Positions 11,877-21,412 of a stretch of 64,000 nt of DNA are shown piece by piece. Within the stretch, counting starts at the first letter, position 1. The number at the start of each line of letters is the position of its first letter. The notes under the pieces were generated by a model. It searched no databases. It was given only the letters and a program-made list of their open reading frames with translations, and was not told the DNA's origin. Origin of the DNA: Scleroderma bovista (lineage: Eukaryota > Basidiomycota > Agaricomycetes > Boletales > Sclerodermataceae); NCBI GenBank assembly GCA_037178675.1, contig JAYMGJ010000287.1, forward strand, positions 119,444 through 183,443, given 5' to 3'. The translations under genes were made by a program, and so were the position numbers.

Positions 11877-12072
11877 TGTTAGAATTCGCGCGCTGAGTCG
11901 ATCGGGGTGACCACGATGGGTGGATGGGTGCGAACCAGGTCCAAACGCGATGAGTATACAGGGTACAACTACGAGCTATTTATCTTGTAGGTAGAGCAGT
12001 TAATATATCAAAACTAATAACTATAAATCATAGTCTTGTGAGTTTGCCACGTAGCGGCCATATATTCTGACA
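11877..12072 (-). repeat. 3' LTR of the gag-only element
   Basis: 196 bp, same length as 13205-13400. About four substitutions separate the two copies. It contains the box TATCTTGTAGG-TAGAGCAG and an AT-rich tract (ATATCAAAACTAATAACT) that may hold promoter or polyadenylation signals. Confidence 0.92.
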
Positions 12073-12155
12073 CTCTCCCACAAATGAAACAAGACAGTAA
12101 GTACAAAAGAAACAGGGAGACACAAGAACAAAAAAGGAGAAAATATCCCGCGACT

Positions 12156-12946
12156 TCACCAAGACTGTTCATCTTCTTCGAAGATGGCGGCGGCAGTGCC
12201 CTTCTCTTCCACTTTCCGTTTCAGGCAATTGATCTGGTAGTGACCTTTTTCTCCGCAGTGGAAACAGGTGATCTGCTCGAGCGGGCGGCGCAGCTTCGGA
12301 GCAATAGTGGTGACAGCAAGGGCGACAGGGTCAGGGCTCGTTACCGGATGAGCGGCCCGCTGACGTGATTCTTCATTTAGTAAGCATGCCTTGACTACCT
12401 CAAGTGAGATGGAGGCATTATCAGCAGTAGTACCATTAGCAATGGCAGCGTCGAGGGAGATAATGAATGGATCATAGGACGGGGGAGGCCTTGAGTAAGG
12501 ACGAGTATCTTGTCCTCATCCATAGCAATATATCCGACTTCTTTCAAGCGGAACGTGGCTTGCTGGACATCAGCTATCCAACTGCCCATCAATTGGTCAG
12601 CATGCTTAGTCATGGTGTTAAACCTTCGACGGAATGTCATGCGTGTGGCGAAGCCCTGGGCACGGTGCATGCGCTGGAGCTCTTCCCAGAGGACATGGGG
12701 GTCAGTGGAGTGTGCGTGCGGCAGCTGCGACGGTTTGAGGTGGAGGACAATCTCAGCATGAGCTTCGGCTTGGTGGCGCTCAAATGCTTTGACGGCTTTG
12801 GAATTGGGTGAGCCGAGTGGGCGAGTCTCTGATCCCTCAACAACTTTCCATAAACCTTTCTTAATCAAGGTAGATCGCATGTACAACGACCATTCAGCGT
12901 AGTTCGATTCGTTTAAGTTCGCGAAGTGCAGCGATGAGTTTGGCAT
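12156..12946 (-). pseudogene. Copia-type gag (UBN2-like) with frameshift
   Basis: The frame opens at 12946 with MPNSSLHFANLNESNYAEW, the classic N-terminus of Copia capsids, in which NYAEW contacts the fold core. It continues with MRSTLIKKGLWKVVEG and a MTFRRRFNTMTKHADQLMGSW block. Near 12481-12485 a run of five C (minus strand) appears to lack one base. After that point the frame that makes sense is shifted and encodes a canonical CCHC zinc knuckle, CFHCGEKGHYQINC (about 12225-12266). It stops at 12156. Whether the shift is a mutation or a programmed event cannot be told from one copy. No pol follows. Confidence 0.8.
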
Positions 12947-13204
12947 GGCGCGAGATCTGTGGCTGTGACGTGTGACACGTGACGACAGCAGTGATTTGGC
13001 TGCAACAGATAACAGCGGGGGTTCGACAGGGGAAACGGTACGGCGGAGACGACAACGACGATTTGGCTTTGGCCCCAAATGGTGGTTACGACGGCAAGAG
13101 AATGACAGTACAACGACGATACGACGGCGAGAACGGACAACGACAGGGGGTCAACAGCTGCAAGACAACACGCACAACGACGAAGGATATTGATATTGCG
13201 TTTG

Positions 13205-13400
13205 TGTTAGAATTCGCGCGCTGAGTCAATCGGGGTGACCACGATGGGTGGATGGGTGCGAACCAGGTCCAAACGCGATGAGTATACAGGGTACAACTAC
13301 AAGCTATTTATCTTGTAGGTAGAGCAGTTAATATATCAAAACTAATAACTATAAATCATAGTCTTGTGAGTTTGCCATGTAGTGGCCATATATTCTGACA
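13205..13400 (-). repeat. 5' LTR of the gag-only element
   Basis: 196 bp, TG..CA ends, followed on the element strand by CAAACGCAATATCAATATCC, where the primer binding site should be. It is joined directly to the TSD GTCCA at 13401-13405. Its sequence supplies the present stop codon of the interrupted Myb-like gene. Confidence 0.92.
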
Positions 13401-14947
13401 GTCCATCCTTCAACCAAGCCTGTCGTGCAGCGGCAAGTGCTGGCTCTGTTGTCAGTTGTATATACCCATCCGCAAAGTCATGATTGTCATGGAAGCATTT
13501 GAAAAGTAGGACAACGTCTGAAGGGGGAATGATGGCTGCATCCATTTCCACCAGCCTCTTCCTCGCTGTCTGAACGATTGGGTGGGTGGCGGAAGTACTG
13601 GCCTTAGCCTCATTGGCTTTGGCATCCAAGGAAGAGACCACGTGTTGGATGAGACCACTTTGATCGGAGATTGAGTCGCACATGCTTTCCAACTTCTCGA
13701 ACTTTTCGCCCAGTTGTTCACGAGAGAACGCTGTCTTCCCTGTACATCGCTTTCGAGCCGATGAAGTACTAAGTGCAGCGGCCGAAAAAGCGCTGGATAA
13801 AATAGAGTGCTCATCATCGTCGACTTTCCATTTCTGAGACTGCTCCATGCGGGCAGAAATGCTGGAAGACGGTTTGATAGAGCTGATAGATGAACCATTA
13901 AACGAGGATGGGGCAGTTGGGGGAGTGAAGCTTGTCGGGGTGCGGGGGACATTGAGATCTGAATGCCAATCAAAGGTCATGTTGGTATAACCTGAAGTTG
14001 TGGAGGGGGGCTTGATAGAACCGACAGACGATACAGGATATGAAGGAACAATGAAGTTGCCTTGAGTACCGGAAGATGAGGGCACAAAGGGGGGATGGGC
14101 GATTTGATTGGCCGATAGCTGGAACGGCTGCAGAATGGAGGCCATCGTCAGCATCGGTATCAATCGCCGTAAACCTAGCATTGGCACCACGCACACTGCC
14201 ACCCTCAGTACCCCCCTGCACTGTGTGAGATGGAGGAACCATGCATACAGTATCCTGCACAGTAGATGGTGCCCCAGTAGTTCCAGTAGTTCCCCCTCCA
14301 CTGTCACTCCCGCTGACGGAAGTTTCCATGGCACTAGGCCCTGCAGAAGGTGGCTCGCTGATGGTTAGTCCAGAAAAACGATTCAAACCCTTACCCCGCG
14401 AGGGCATGAGCTGTTTCATCCTCTCGTAGTATGGCCATCCCTTTGTTTTGAAAGAGGTTGCATCTTTGTTATTCTGTTGAAATTGCTGTTAGTCCAGGAC
14501 ACGATTTCTTATTGAAACATACCTTGAGAAATGTAGTCCATATATCCTCACTTTCAGGCTGAATATTAGCCCCTAACTCGAGCGAATATGCGAATCCCAA
14601 TGTATTGCAGATCTTGTTCACAAGTTCATACGTATTTCTGAGCTGCACATAATATCGAATATCAGTCAAGTATGTGATTAATTAGCGAATAAATGACACA
14701 CCCTTTTCCTTTTTTCCTTACACCCTTTGGAAGACTTGACCGCCCCTTTGCTGGGGTTACAAAGAGCAGTAGCAACAGTATTCCAAAATGCAGACTTGAA
14801 ATTAAGGCCATCGCCAGCCTTTGCCTTCTGGGCAGCAACAAGATCAAGGAGGACATTGGTATCGGCATCTGACCATGATGCTTGCACGCTGGGGTGAGAT
14901 GGCGGTGATCCACCCTTGGAAGGCGATTGCACAGATTTGCGAGGCAT
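13342..14947 (-). pseudogene. Harbinger Myb/SANT-like partner protein, 3' end hit by retroelement
   Basis: The partner protein of the Harbinger transposase binds DNA near the TIRs and helps bring the transposase to the nucleus. The start at 14947 (MPRKSVQSPSKGG) gives exons 14702-14947, 14523-14642 and one from 14473 down. Spliced together they form a Myb_DNA-bind_3-type domain: SWSDADTNVLLDLV, FKSAFWNTVATAL, KGCKEK, LRNTYELVNKI, then GWPYYERMKQL. A Ser/Pro/Gly-rich linker follows and shifts frame near 14140 (mutation or unseen intron). A conserved C-terminal part (EQLGEKFEKLESM, DVVLLFKCFHDNHDFADGY) runs to AWLKDG at 13401. The retroelement then replaces the last eight or so codons; the former end lies at 11846-11876. 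The domain part is unaffected. Confidence 0.75.
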
Positions 14948-14999
14948 AATGAGAGAAGACAAAGTGGACAAAGAGCGATGCTGACGCACAATTGGGAGT

Positions 15000-15119
15000 T
15001 GGAGTTAGAGCTCCGCTTGGAAGTTGCTGATGAGTCATCGGGCAGCGGATTCTTTTCGGGGTTTTTGGCACAGGTTTTCACGTGGGACTGTGCGCGGGAC
15101 TGTGCTTCCGAACTGGCTC
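15000..15119. repeat. Harbinger right TIR
   Basis: Ends GTGCTTCCGAACTGGCTC at 15119, next to TSD TAA (15120-15122). Reverse complement of 10055-10161 with a short internal duplication. Confidence 0.92.
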
Positions 15120-15162
15120 TAAGTGCTGTCAGAGAAATTGTCACCTTGCTGATGTCTTTTCA

Positions 15163-16527
15163 ATAAGGAAGGGAGAGGAGAATGGCACTGATGTTGAACT
15201 ACCAACAGACGATAACGCACGGAAACGCAATGACAACCTGCAATTAATTGCCCAGTATCTTCAGACTCTATCATTCCCATCCCACATCACAGACAAGCAA
15301 CGAACTCAACTCATCCAACACGCTAGACACTTTTTCATTCGCGGTAACACTCTGGCGACGTGACAGGTCTGGAAGACATCAAAAGGTCCTATTCGGTGAA
15401 GACCGTATCCGCATCCTGCAAGAAACTCATGACAAGCTTGGACACCGCGGATTCTATCCTACTCGACGTACGGTCGCAGATCGTTTCTGGTGGCCATCCC
15501 TCGACAAAGACGTCACCTGGTACATCAAGACATGTCATCAATGTCAAATCCGATCGGTTGACAAGGTTGTCTTACCACCTGTCGTAGCGGCGCCAGCGCC
15601 CCTCTTCCGGAAAGCCTACGTCGACACTATGCACATGCCCAAATCCCATGGATTCTCGTATATCGTACAAGCACGCTGCTCCCTCTCAGCATGGCCAGAA
15701 TTCCGGATGCTTCGCACCGAAACAGGTCGCACCCTTGGCGCCTTCATCTTTGAAGAGATCCTCTGCCGATGGGGAGGACTCGAAGAAATCGTCACCGACA
15801 ATGGAACGCCATTCATCGCCGCCCTGGACTGGCTTGCAGACGTACCACATCCGACACATTCGCATTTCGGCATACAACTCTCAAGCTAACGGTGTTGTTG
15901 AACGTTCTCACCGCACGATTCGCAACTCACTCGTTAAAGTCTGCAACGGCGATATCACTCAGTGGCCTACTCTCGCTCATCACGTTTTCTGGGCCGATCG
16001 CGTCACCACAAAGAAATCTACTGGTCACTCTCCATACTACATGGCGCACGGCATCGAGCCCCTCCTTCCGTTCGACATCACCGAAGCCACGTTTTTGATC
16101 CCTGACATTTCCCAGCGCTTCGATACGCCGGATCTTATCGCCATCCGCGCCCAGCAGCTTGCCAAACGAGAAGAAGATCTCGCCACAATGCAGGAATGCG
16201 TCCTGAAGAGCCGCCTCGCATCCGTCACAGATTTTGAGCGACGATTCACCAACACCATTCGGGACTACGACTTCAAACCAGGATCCCTTGTCCTCGTCCT
16301 CAACAAGAAAATCGAGCAGGTCTCAAACGCTAAGTGCAAACCCCGTTACTTCGGCCCCATCGTATCGCCTCGCTGAAGTTGACGGCTCGATCTCAAAACT
16401 TAAGTTCGCCGCCTTTCGTCTCGTACCGTACTTCCCGCGGTCACTCGACACTATCGAAGTCACGCAGTTCGTTAATCCTGAAGATCTCGCCGGCGTCGCT
16501 CCTGTTGGAGAAGAGTGGATCAACTGA
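15163..16527 (+). pseudogene. Ty3/Gypsy integrase, 3' half of the split pol
   Basis: Continues the Gypsy polyprotein interrupted at 5543. A connector (DNLQLIAQYLQTLSFP) is followed by the H-x4-H / C-x2-C zinc-binding N-terminus (HDKLGH near 15430, CHQC near 15535). The catalytic core has its first Asp in AYVDTM (about 15618), the second in VTDNGTPF (about 15796) and the Glu in NGVVERSHRTI (about 15900). The tail contains FAAFRLVPYFPRS (about 16410). At least three small indels break the frame (about 15350, 15840 and 16365), one of them within the catalytic core. The copy is dead. Confidence 0.88.
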
Positions 16528-16542
16528 GGACAGTTGATATTT

Positions 16543-16960
16543 GAGTAAGGGGGAGGTGTAAGGAACTAACATGACTTAGCTACGCAACTACGAAATATTT
16601 CCGATCTATGAAGCACTCGAGAGGGCCCGGGCGTTGGTGAGGACGCCTACCGCGGACCTCGGGGTGAGTTATGGTCGGTACCGGGTAACTGGTATCGATC
16701 GTCCTGCGACCGGCAAGACCCACAAAGGGCAGGGCGGACGTATGTCATCGACGCACCGAAGCGGCCAGGTTAGATCCCGCGCCCTGTGTCCTGAGGCACG
16801 GCCCTCTCTCGTATGCCCCCTGTGGCAACGTGACCGGCGTGATGGCAACCTTTCATTTCAGCCAGCAAGGAATTAGCATACTGGGCTCTGCTACGTCATC
16901 GTTGACGGCATTGCACAATAGGGGCTGTACCGAGTGGTTGTCCTGCGGAAATTGGTAGGT
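16543..16960 (+). repeat. Putative polypurine tract and 3' LTR of the Gypsy element
   Basis: Just after the pol stop lies a purine-rich run GTAAGGGGGAGG (16543-16555), followed by TGTAAGGAACTAACATGAC, a plausible LTR start with TG. The 3' edge is not fixed. It should lie before about 16970, where the aldehyde dehydrogenase promoter begins. No matching 5' LTR is found in the window, so the call rests on position only. Confidence 0.45.
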
Positions 16961-17091
16961 ACCTGCCTTCACTCTGCCTTCCGGACGAATAAAACCTCCG
17001 GAATCGGGTTGTTATACATAGCCTTCTCCACGCTGATATCTTGAATTCCTCTTCCACGCCTTGAATTTGTTTGTATCACCATTCCCAAAGG

Positions 17092-19124
17092 ATGCCCACC
17101 GCCTTCACCTACGAGTTTGATACTCCTGTCTACAAAGGAAAGGTGTCCTTCGACACTGGCCTTTTCATTAATGGTCAATTCGTTGACGGCTCAGACAAGA
17201 CTACTATTGGGTGTGTAATGCATCAATCGCACACTTCGTGCCGACGCTAACCACTCATATCGATATCAATCGATAGTGTGGTCAACCCAAGTATGTCTTA
17301 TTCCCTTATTAACACAGAATCGGCTGCGCAAGCTCACCATTCGACACCTTGATTTCCTCGGGGGCACCATGCAGCCAATGGCAAGGTGATCACATCTGTC
17401 TCAGAAGGAACCCCACAAGACGTCGACCTAGCTGTTGATGCGGCGCAGAAAGCCTTTGAAACTACGTATGGCCTCAACTGTCCTGGTTCACAGAGGAGCA
17501 TCCTTATCGGAAAGCTGGCATCCCTCATGGAGAAGCATGCTGATGAACTCGCTGCAATCGAAGCGTTAGACAATGGTGTGTGGATTCTCATCGGATGTAA
17601 TTTGGTACATATTCGGTGCAATGGTCACTTCTTTACCGCAGGAAAGGCTTTCAATATGGCACGCAATATCGATGTCGCGGGCTCGATCGAGTGTCTCCGT
17701 TACTATGCTGGTTGGGCAGATAAGATTTCTGGTAGTGTCCTTGAGGTGGATTCTCTGTCTGTCACTGTCATAGTATATTTGGTCTGATTCAGTGTTAGAC
17801 AACCGAAAAAAAGCTCACCTACACCCGCCATGAACCCATCGGTGTTGTGGTAAGTGCCATATACTTTGCGATCTTGTCGTTTAAACATTTTTTGCAGGGA
17901 CAAATTATCCCCTGGAATTTCCCCCGTACGTCAAATTGTATCAATCAAGTCATTACTACCAGCTGATTCCGATATAGTTATGATGATCGTCTGGAAGATC
18001 GCACCTGCCCTTGCTACAGGAAACACAATAGTTCTGAAGACTTCCGAGTTTACACCACTTTCTGCACTCAGGGTGTGCCAATTCATTCAAGAGGCAGGCT
18101 TCCCCCCTGGCGTTGTAAATGTCGTCACTGGGTACGGAAATACCGTTGGAAATGCTATTACAACGCATATGAAGATACACAAAGTCGCGTTCACTGGTAG
18201 CACGTTGGTCGGAAGAAAGGTCATGGAAGCGGCCGCGAAGAGCAATTTGAAAAATGTCACGCTCGAACTCGGTGGAAAGAGTCCGAATATCATCTTCGAC
18301 GACGCGGACCTTGATCAAGCTCTGAACTGGGCCTCATTTGGCCTTTTGTAGGTTCCACAGCTCTTCCAGGTTTGTAGTATTATGTGACATGATGTTCGGC
18401 CCAATAGCTTCAACCATGGGCAATGCTGCTGTGCGGGGACTCGCATCTTTGTCCAGGAGGGAATCTACGACGAGTTCCTGAAGCGTTTCATAGCAAAGTC
18501 GCAGGCAGTCAAGGTTGGAGATCCCTTTGCTGCCGACACATTCCAGGGACCACAAGTTTCTGAAATTCAATACAATGTGGGACCTTCTCTTCTCATTGTC
18601 CGACTTGCTGACGCGATGTGTGGCAGCGCATCATGGGATACATTGAGGCCGGCAAGAAGGACGGTGCTACAGTGCATATTGGTGGCGAACGACATGGTAA
18701 CGAGGGATACTTCATCCAGCCAACTGTCTTCTCCGATACAACGCCGGACATGCGCATTGTGCAGGAGGAGATCTTTGGGCCTGTCGGTGTTGTGATTAAG
18801 TTTAAGGACGAGGAGGATGTTTTGCGTCAGGCCAACAACACTGTCTATGGTCTCGCTGCGGCAGTATTCACCAAGGACCTGGACCGCGCGCTCACAATGG
18901 CGCACAAGCTCAAATCGGGTACAGTCTGGGTCAACTGCTACAACGTGCTCAACCCCAATGTACCATTCGGTGGATTTAAGCAAAGTGGGATCGGGCGAGA
19001 GCTAGGACAGCATGCGCTGGATAAGTAAGTTCCATTTTTTCCCATTTTTGTGACCCATCTAATCATTGCTTGCAGCTACACCGAGGTCAAAGCCGTGCAT
19101 GTCAACCTCGGACTCGAGATGTAA
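17092..19124 (+). CDS. NAD(P)-dependent aldehyde dehydrogenase, copy 1
   Basis: Oxidises aldehydes to carboxylic acids with NAD(P)+, probably in cytosol or mitochondria. Ten exons: 17092-17210, 17277-17290, 17375-17575, 17642-17745, 17799-17849, 17898-17925, 17978-18347, 18408-18576, 18627-19024 and 19076-19124. They sum to 1503 nt, 500 residues, the usual length of class 1/2 enzymes. Motifs: [26 protein letters not shown] (cofactor loop), [15 protein letters not shown] (general-base Glu) and GQCCCAGTR (nucleophile Cys). The EIFGPV and [13 protein letters not shown] blocks are also present. One oddity is [15 protein letters not shown] where copy 2 has [20 protein letters not shown]-like TTATACATA lies at about 17010. 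The Gypsy remnant ends just upstream. A close paralogue is at 60017-62025. Confidence 0.93.
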
Positions 19125-19307
19125 ATTCTCGACCTTTTATCAGTCATTGAAAGAGAAAAATGGGACGAGGTGCGAGGCTTATCCACCAACATAGTTCATT
19201 GTCTATGAGCTATCGTCCGCACGTGTTTGTAAATCTTGTGCCGAAGTAGATTACGTTGAAATGCATGGGTAAATGTCGTGCAGAGTGCCGCTGCCACATC
19301 CAACTTA

Positions 19308-19385
19308 CTAAGTTCCATTTTTTTCCCGTTTTTCTTGCCTGTCTGATCTTTAACACCTACACCGGGGTCAAAGTTGTTCATGTCC
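19308..19385 (+). pseudogene. Remnant of a third aldehyde dehydrogenase tail
   Basis: About 78 bp resembling the last intron and last exon of the adjacent aldehyde dehydrogenase: TAAGTTCCATTTTTTTCCC, then CACCTACACCGGGGTCAAAG and GTTCATGTCC. Details such as CCTGTCT and GTTCATGTC match copy 2 (60017-60118) better than copy 1. It is too short to code. Confidence 0.65.
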
Positions 19386-19616
19386 AGTCACTCATCTGAA
19401 GGGAGAATAAGTTACCGAGATAACAACAATCACTGCCTACCGTCTTAGCATGCATTATCTTATACTGAAGCAACATTAAATGTCAGATATACAGGCAATG
19501 GAATTTGTGAGAACTTCCATCCGGTCTCCCCATAATCGTACAACTTCTAGGGCAATATTGCTTGCTGAAGCCTCGAAGTAGCAGAATAGTGTGCTTCAGT
19601 ATTGGATGTTAGCAGA

Positions 19617-20989
19617 TTAAAGCCTCGGTTTTACATCCAACTTTGATCTAACAGAAACCACTTTCTGTGGCAGCGGTTGAAAGTGGGCTTGCCCATGGCC
19701 TTTCGCCTTCGTCACTCGAACAGATTCAGGGATGTCCTGGGGTGGTTAGTGATGGACACGTAACCACAAAACCTATTTGTAAGGACAAGCTGGCACGAAC
19801 CCTCATACGGACTCACCGCTGTCTGAAGCATGGCAGCATTCCACGTCGCCGTGTAATCGAGGTTGTCAGCCACGCTAAAGAAGATGGGGGAAGTTAGCTA
19901 TGTATCATTGCATATAAATGATGCCCGTGACCATAAGCAGTCGACGAAGCAGTGTAGATCACAGCATGCATGATATGTGAACGACGAAAATATATCACCT
20001 GTGATCCCTCGCGTGCATCAGCAAGCGCTTTGCCGACATAACTGCCACAGGACTCTTCCGAGCGACTTCTTCTGCGAGCTCGAGGACTTCCTTGACCACT
20101 TGGTCTCTTCCACCCTCCACTACGCGGGAGACCAACCCAAGCTTGAGTGCTTCCTCTGCAGAAAATGGACGTGCTGTGTATGTCAATTCTGCGGCAAGGG
20201 ACGCGTTGGAGGCGACATGGGGAAGTCGGGCGAGAGTACCGATGTCCGGCGCTAGACCGACGTCCACTTCCTACAATCAGTTTACGATGGTTGTGCAGTG
20301 TTGAACAGATAAGGTAGATTTCGAGTCAGATACCAATTATCGGCTGTTTCATGATGACCTCAAAGAACTACGAACCTTTATGGAGAATCGCGCGTCTGAT
20401 GCGGCATACCTAATATCGCATGCTGTAATGATATCCACCGCTAAACCATATGCTATACCATGGATAGCTGCAATGACTGGGGCAGGACACCGCTCTGGGG
20501 CGGAAATAGCAGCCTGGAAAGAGAGTAAGTGTTCGCGGAGTGCCAAGGCCGTTCTGGCAGGATCACTAGAAGAAGAGCTGGTGTGCATAAGCAGGCCATC
20601 AACTGTGCAATGACGCATAGAAGTGAGTCGGGCATTACAGGATGTGAAGGAAATGGAGCTGGGTATGGTCAAACTTACAGTCGATACCTGCAGAAAATAT
20701 CTTTGGAAGCGCAGAGGACAGAACAACAACCCGGACGTCTCCGAACCACTCGTGCATATTATCTAAAACGGCAGCATATTCTTTCCAGAACCTATCGCGG
20801 AGACCAGGTGTGAGCAGACCCACACGACGTACTGGCTATGTTCTGCTTACTCGACATTGAACGCATTCACGGGTGCTCTTTGTTCAGGCTAGACAGTCCA
20901 GAGCTGTACATCAAAGGGAATAAAACCCACCTTGCCATCTGGACATGAGCAACGAACGGTTTTGGTTTGGTTACAGTGAGGTAAATCAT
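19617..20989 (-). CDS. Delta3,5-delta2,4-dienoyl-CoA isomerase-like (crotonase fold)
   Basis: Crotonase-superfamily enzyme that would shift double bonds during beta-oxidation of unsaturated fatty acids, in peroxisome or mitochondrion. Seven exons: 20931-20989, 20851-20877, 20679-20791, 20376-20602, 19999-20270, 19817-19874 and 19617-19736. They give 876 nt, 291 residues. The N-terminus YLTVTKPKPFVAHVQ, then APVNAF, VVVLSSALPKIFSAGID, PVIAAIHGIAYGLAVDIITACDIRYA and EVDVGLAPDIGTLARLP are typical of the dienoyl-CoA isomerase branch, with acidic residues in the last two blocks in catalytic positions. The tail reads RSKLDVKPRL, so a peroxisomal-type SKL lies six residues before the stop. Plain enoyl-CoA hydratase is the alternative. 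Confidence 0.87.
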
Positions 20990-21412
20990 TGTGGAAGTAA
21001 TCTTCACTGGCACTATTCAGTCGAATGAAAAGACTGGTCCGGTCTCCACTGTCGGCTGTTGATGTCGAGGATTAGTTGCTTATGTAAATCACCACATCTC
21101 AATGAATCGATCTTAGTCTGTTTTACATTTCTCGTGTCCTTTATATCTACTTGCATCTGAGCTATCGCCGCTTACTACCCTTGGCGAAGCGAGAGCGTTG
21201 GGGACCTCATTTCTATCCCTGTCGGTCGTCGAGGGTAGTGCAATGGTAGCCCCATGCCATCTATATGGTATTGTTCACCAACCAACTCTTTTGCCGCTAT
21301 CATCAACCGATCCAACCGAGTTACAATCGCGAATGCTGTGGAGATGCCCACACAGAATGTCCTATGGACCGAATTAATCAGGTTGGGTTAGAGGGCATCT
21401 GCACATTGTGGC

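Larger units (their letters stand above)
11872..13405 (-). mobile_element. Gag-only Copia-like LTR element with 5-bp TSD
   Basis: Two direct repeats of 196 bp (11877-12072 and 13205-13400) are flanked by the duplication GTCCA (11872-11876 and 13401-13405). Read on the minus strand the LTR begins TGTCAGAATA and ends TTCTAACA, with TG..CA termini. A purine tract (GTGGGAGAG) abuts the 3' LTR at 12073. Only a gag-like frame lies inside, with no protease, integrase or reverse transcriptase. The layout matches gag-only non-autonomous elements (TR-GAG type). The LTRs differ at about four sites, so the insertion is fairly recent and is the youngest layer of the nest. Confidence 0.9.
10055..15119. mobile_element. 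PIF-Harbinger DNA transposon, nested
   Basis: Terminal inverted repeats start GAGCCAGTTCGGAAGCAC at both ends and extend with indels for about 100 bp (10055-10161 and 15000-15119). The 3-bp target duplication TAA (10052-10054 and 15120-15122) is the family's hallmark. The element carries the two expected genes: a DDE transposase (10215-11666, +) and a Myb/SANT-like protein (from 14947, -). It is interrupted by a Copia-like retroelement with its own TSD (11872-13405). It sits in the last part of the fold-back element's right arm. Confidence 0.92.
5543..15154. mobile_element. Fold-back-type element with 19-bp TIR and inverted repeat arms
   Basis: A perfect 19-bp inverted repeat, CATCAGCAAGGTGACAATT, sits at 5543-5561 and in reverse complement at 15136-15154, exactly where the Gypsy pol is split. 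Inside it the left arm is built from CAGACCAGT-like words and the right arm from their reverse complement, with a hairpin near the middle. Without the nested Harbinger (10055-15119 plus one TSD) the element is about 4.5 kb. I see no transposase in it, so it would be non-autonomous. The architecture resembles fold-back elements or the subterminal repeat arms of large DNA transposons. A clear target duplication is missing: only TCT is shared at the outer edges. An 8-bp duplication would keep the Gypsy frame, but the two flanks match at only four of eight positions. Confidence 0.75.

Noticed and set aside
12084..12811. Plus-strand genes inside the gag-only element
   Set aside because: Antisense shadows of gag; the minus strand has the NYAEW start and CCHC knuckle.
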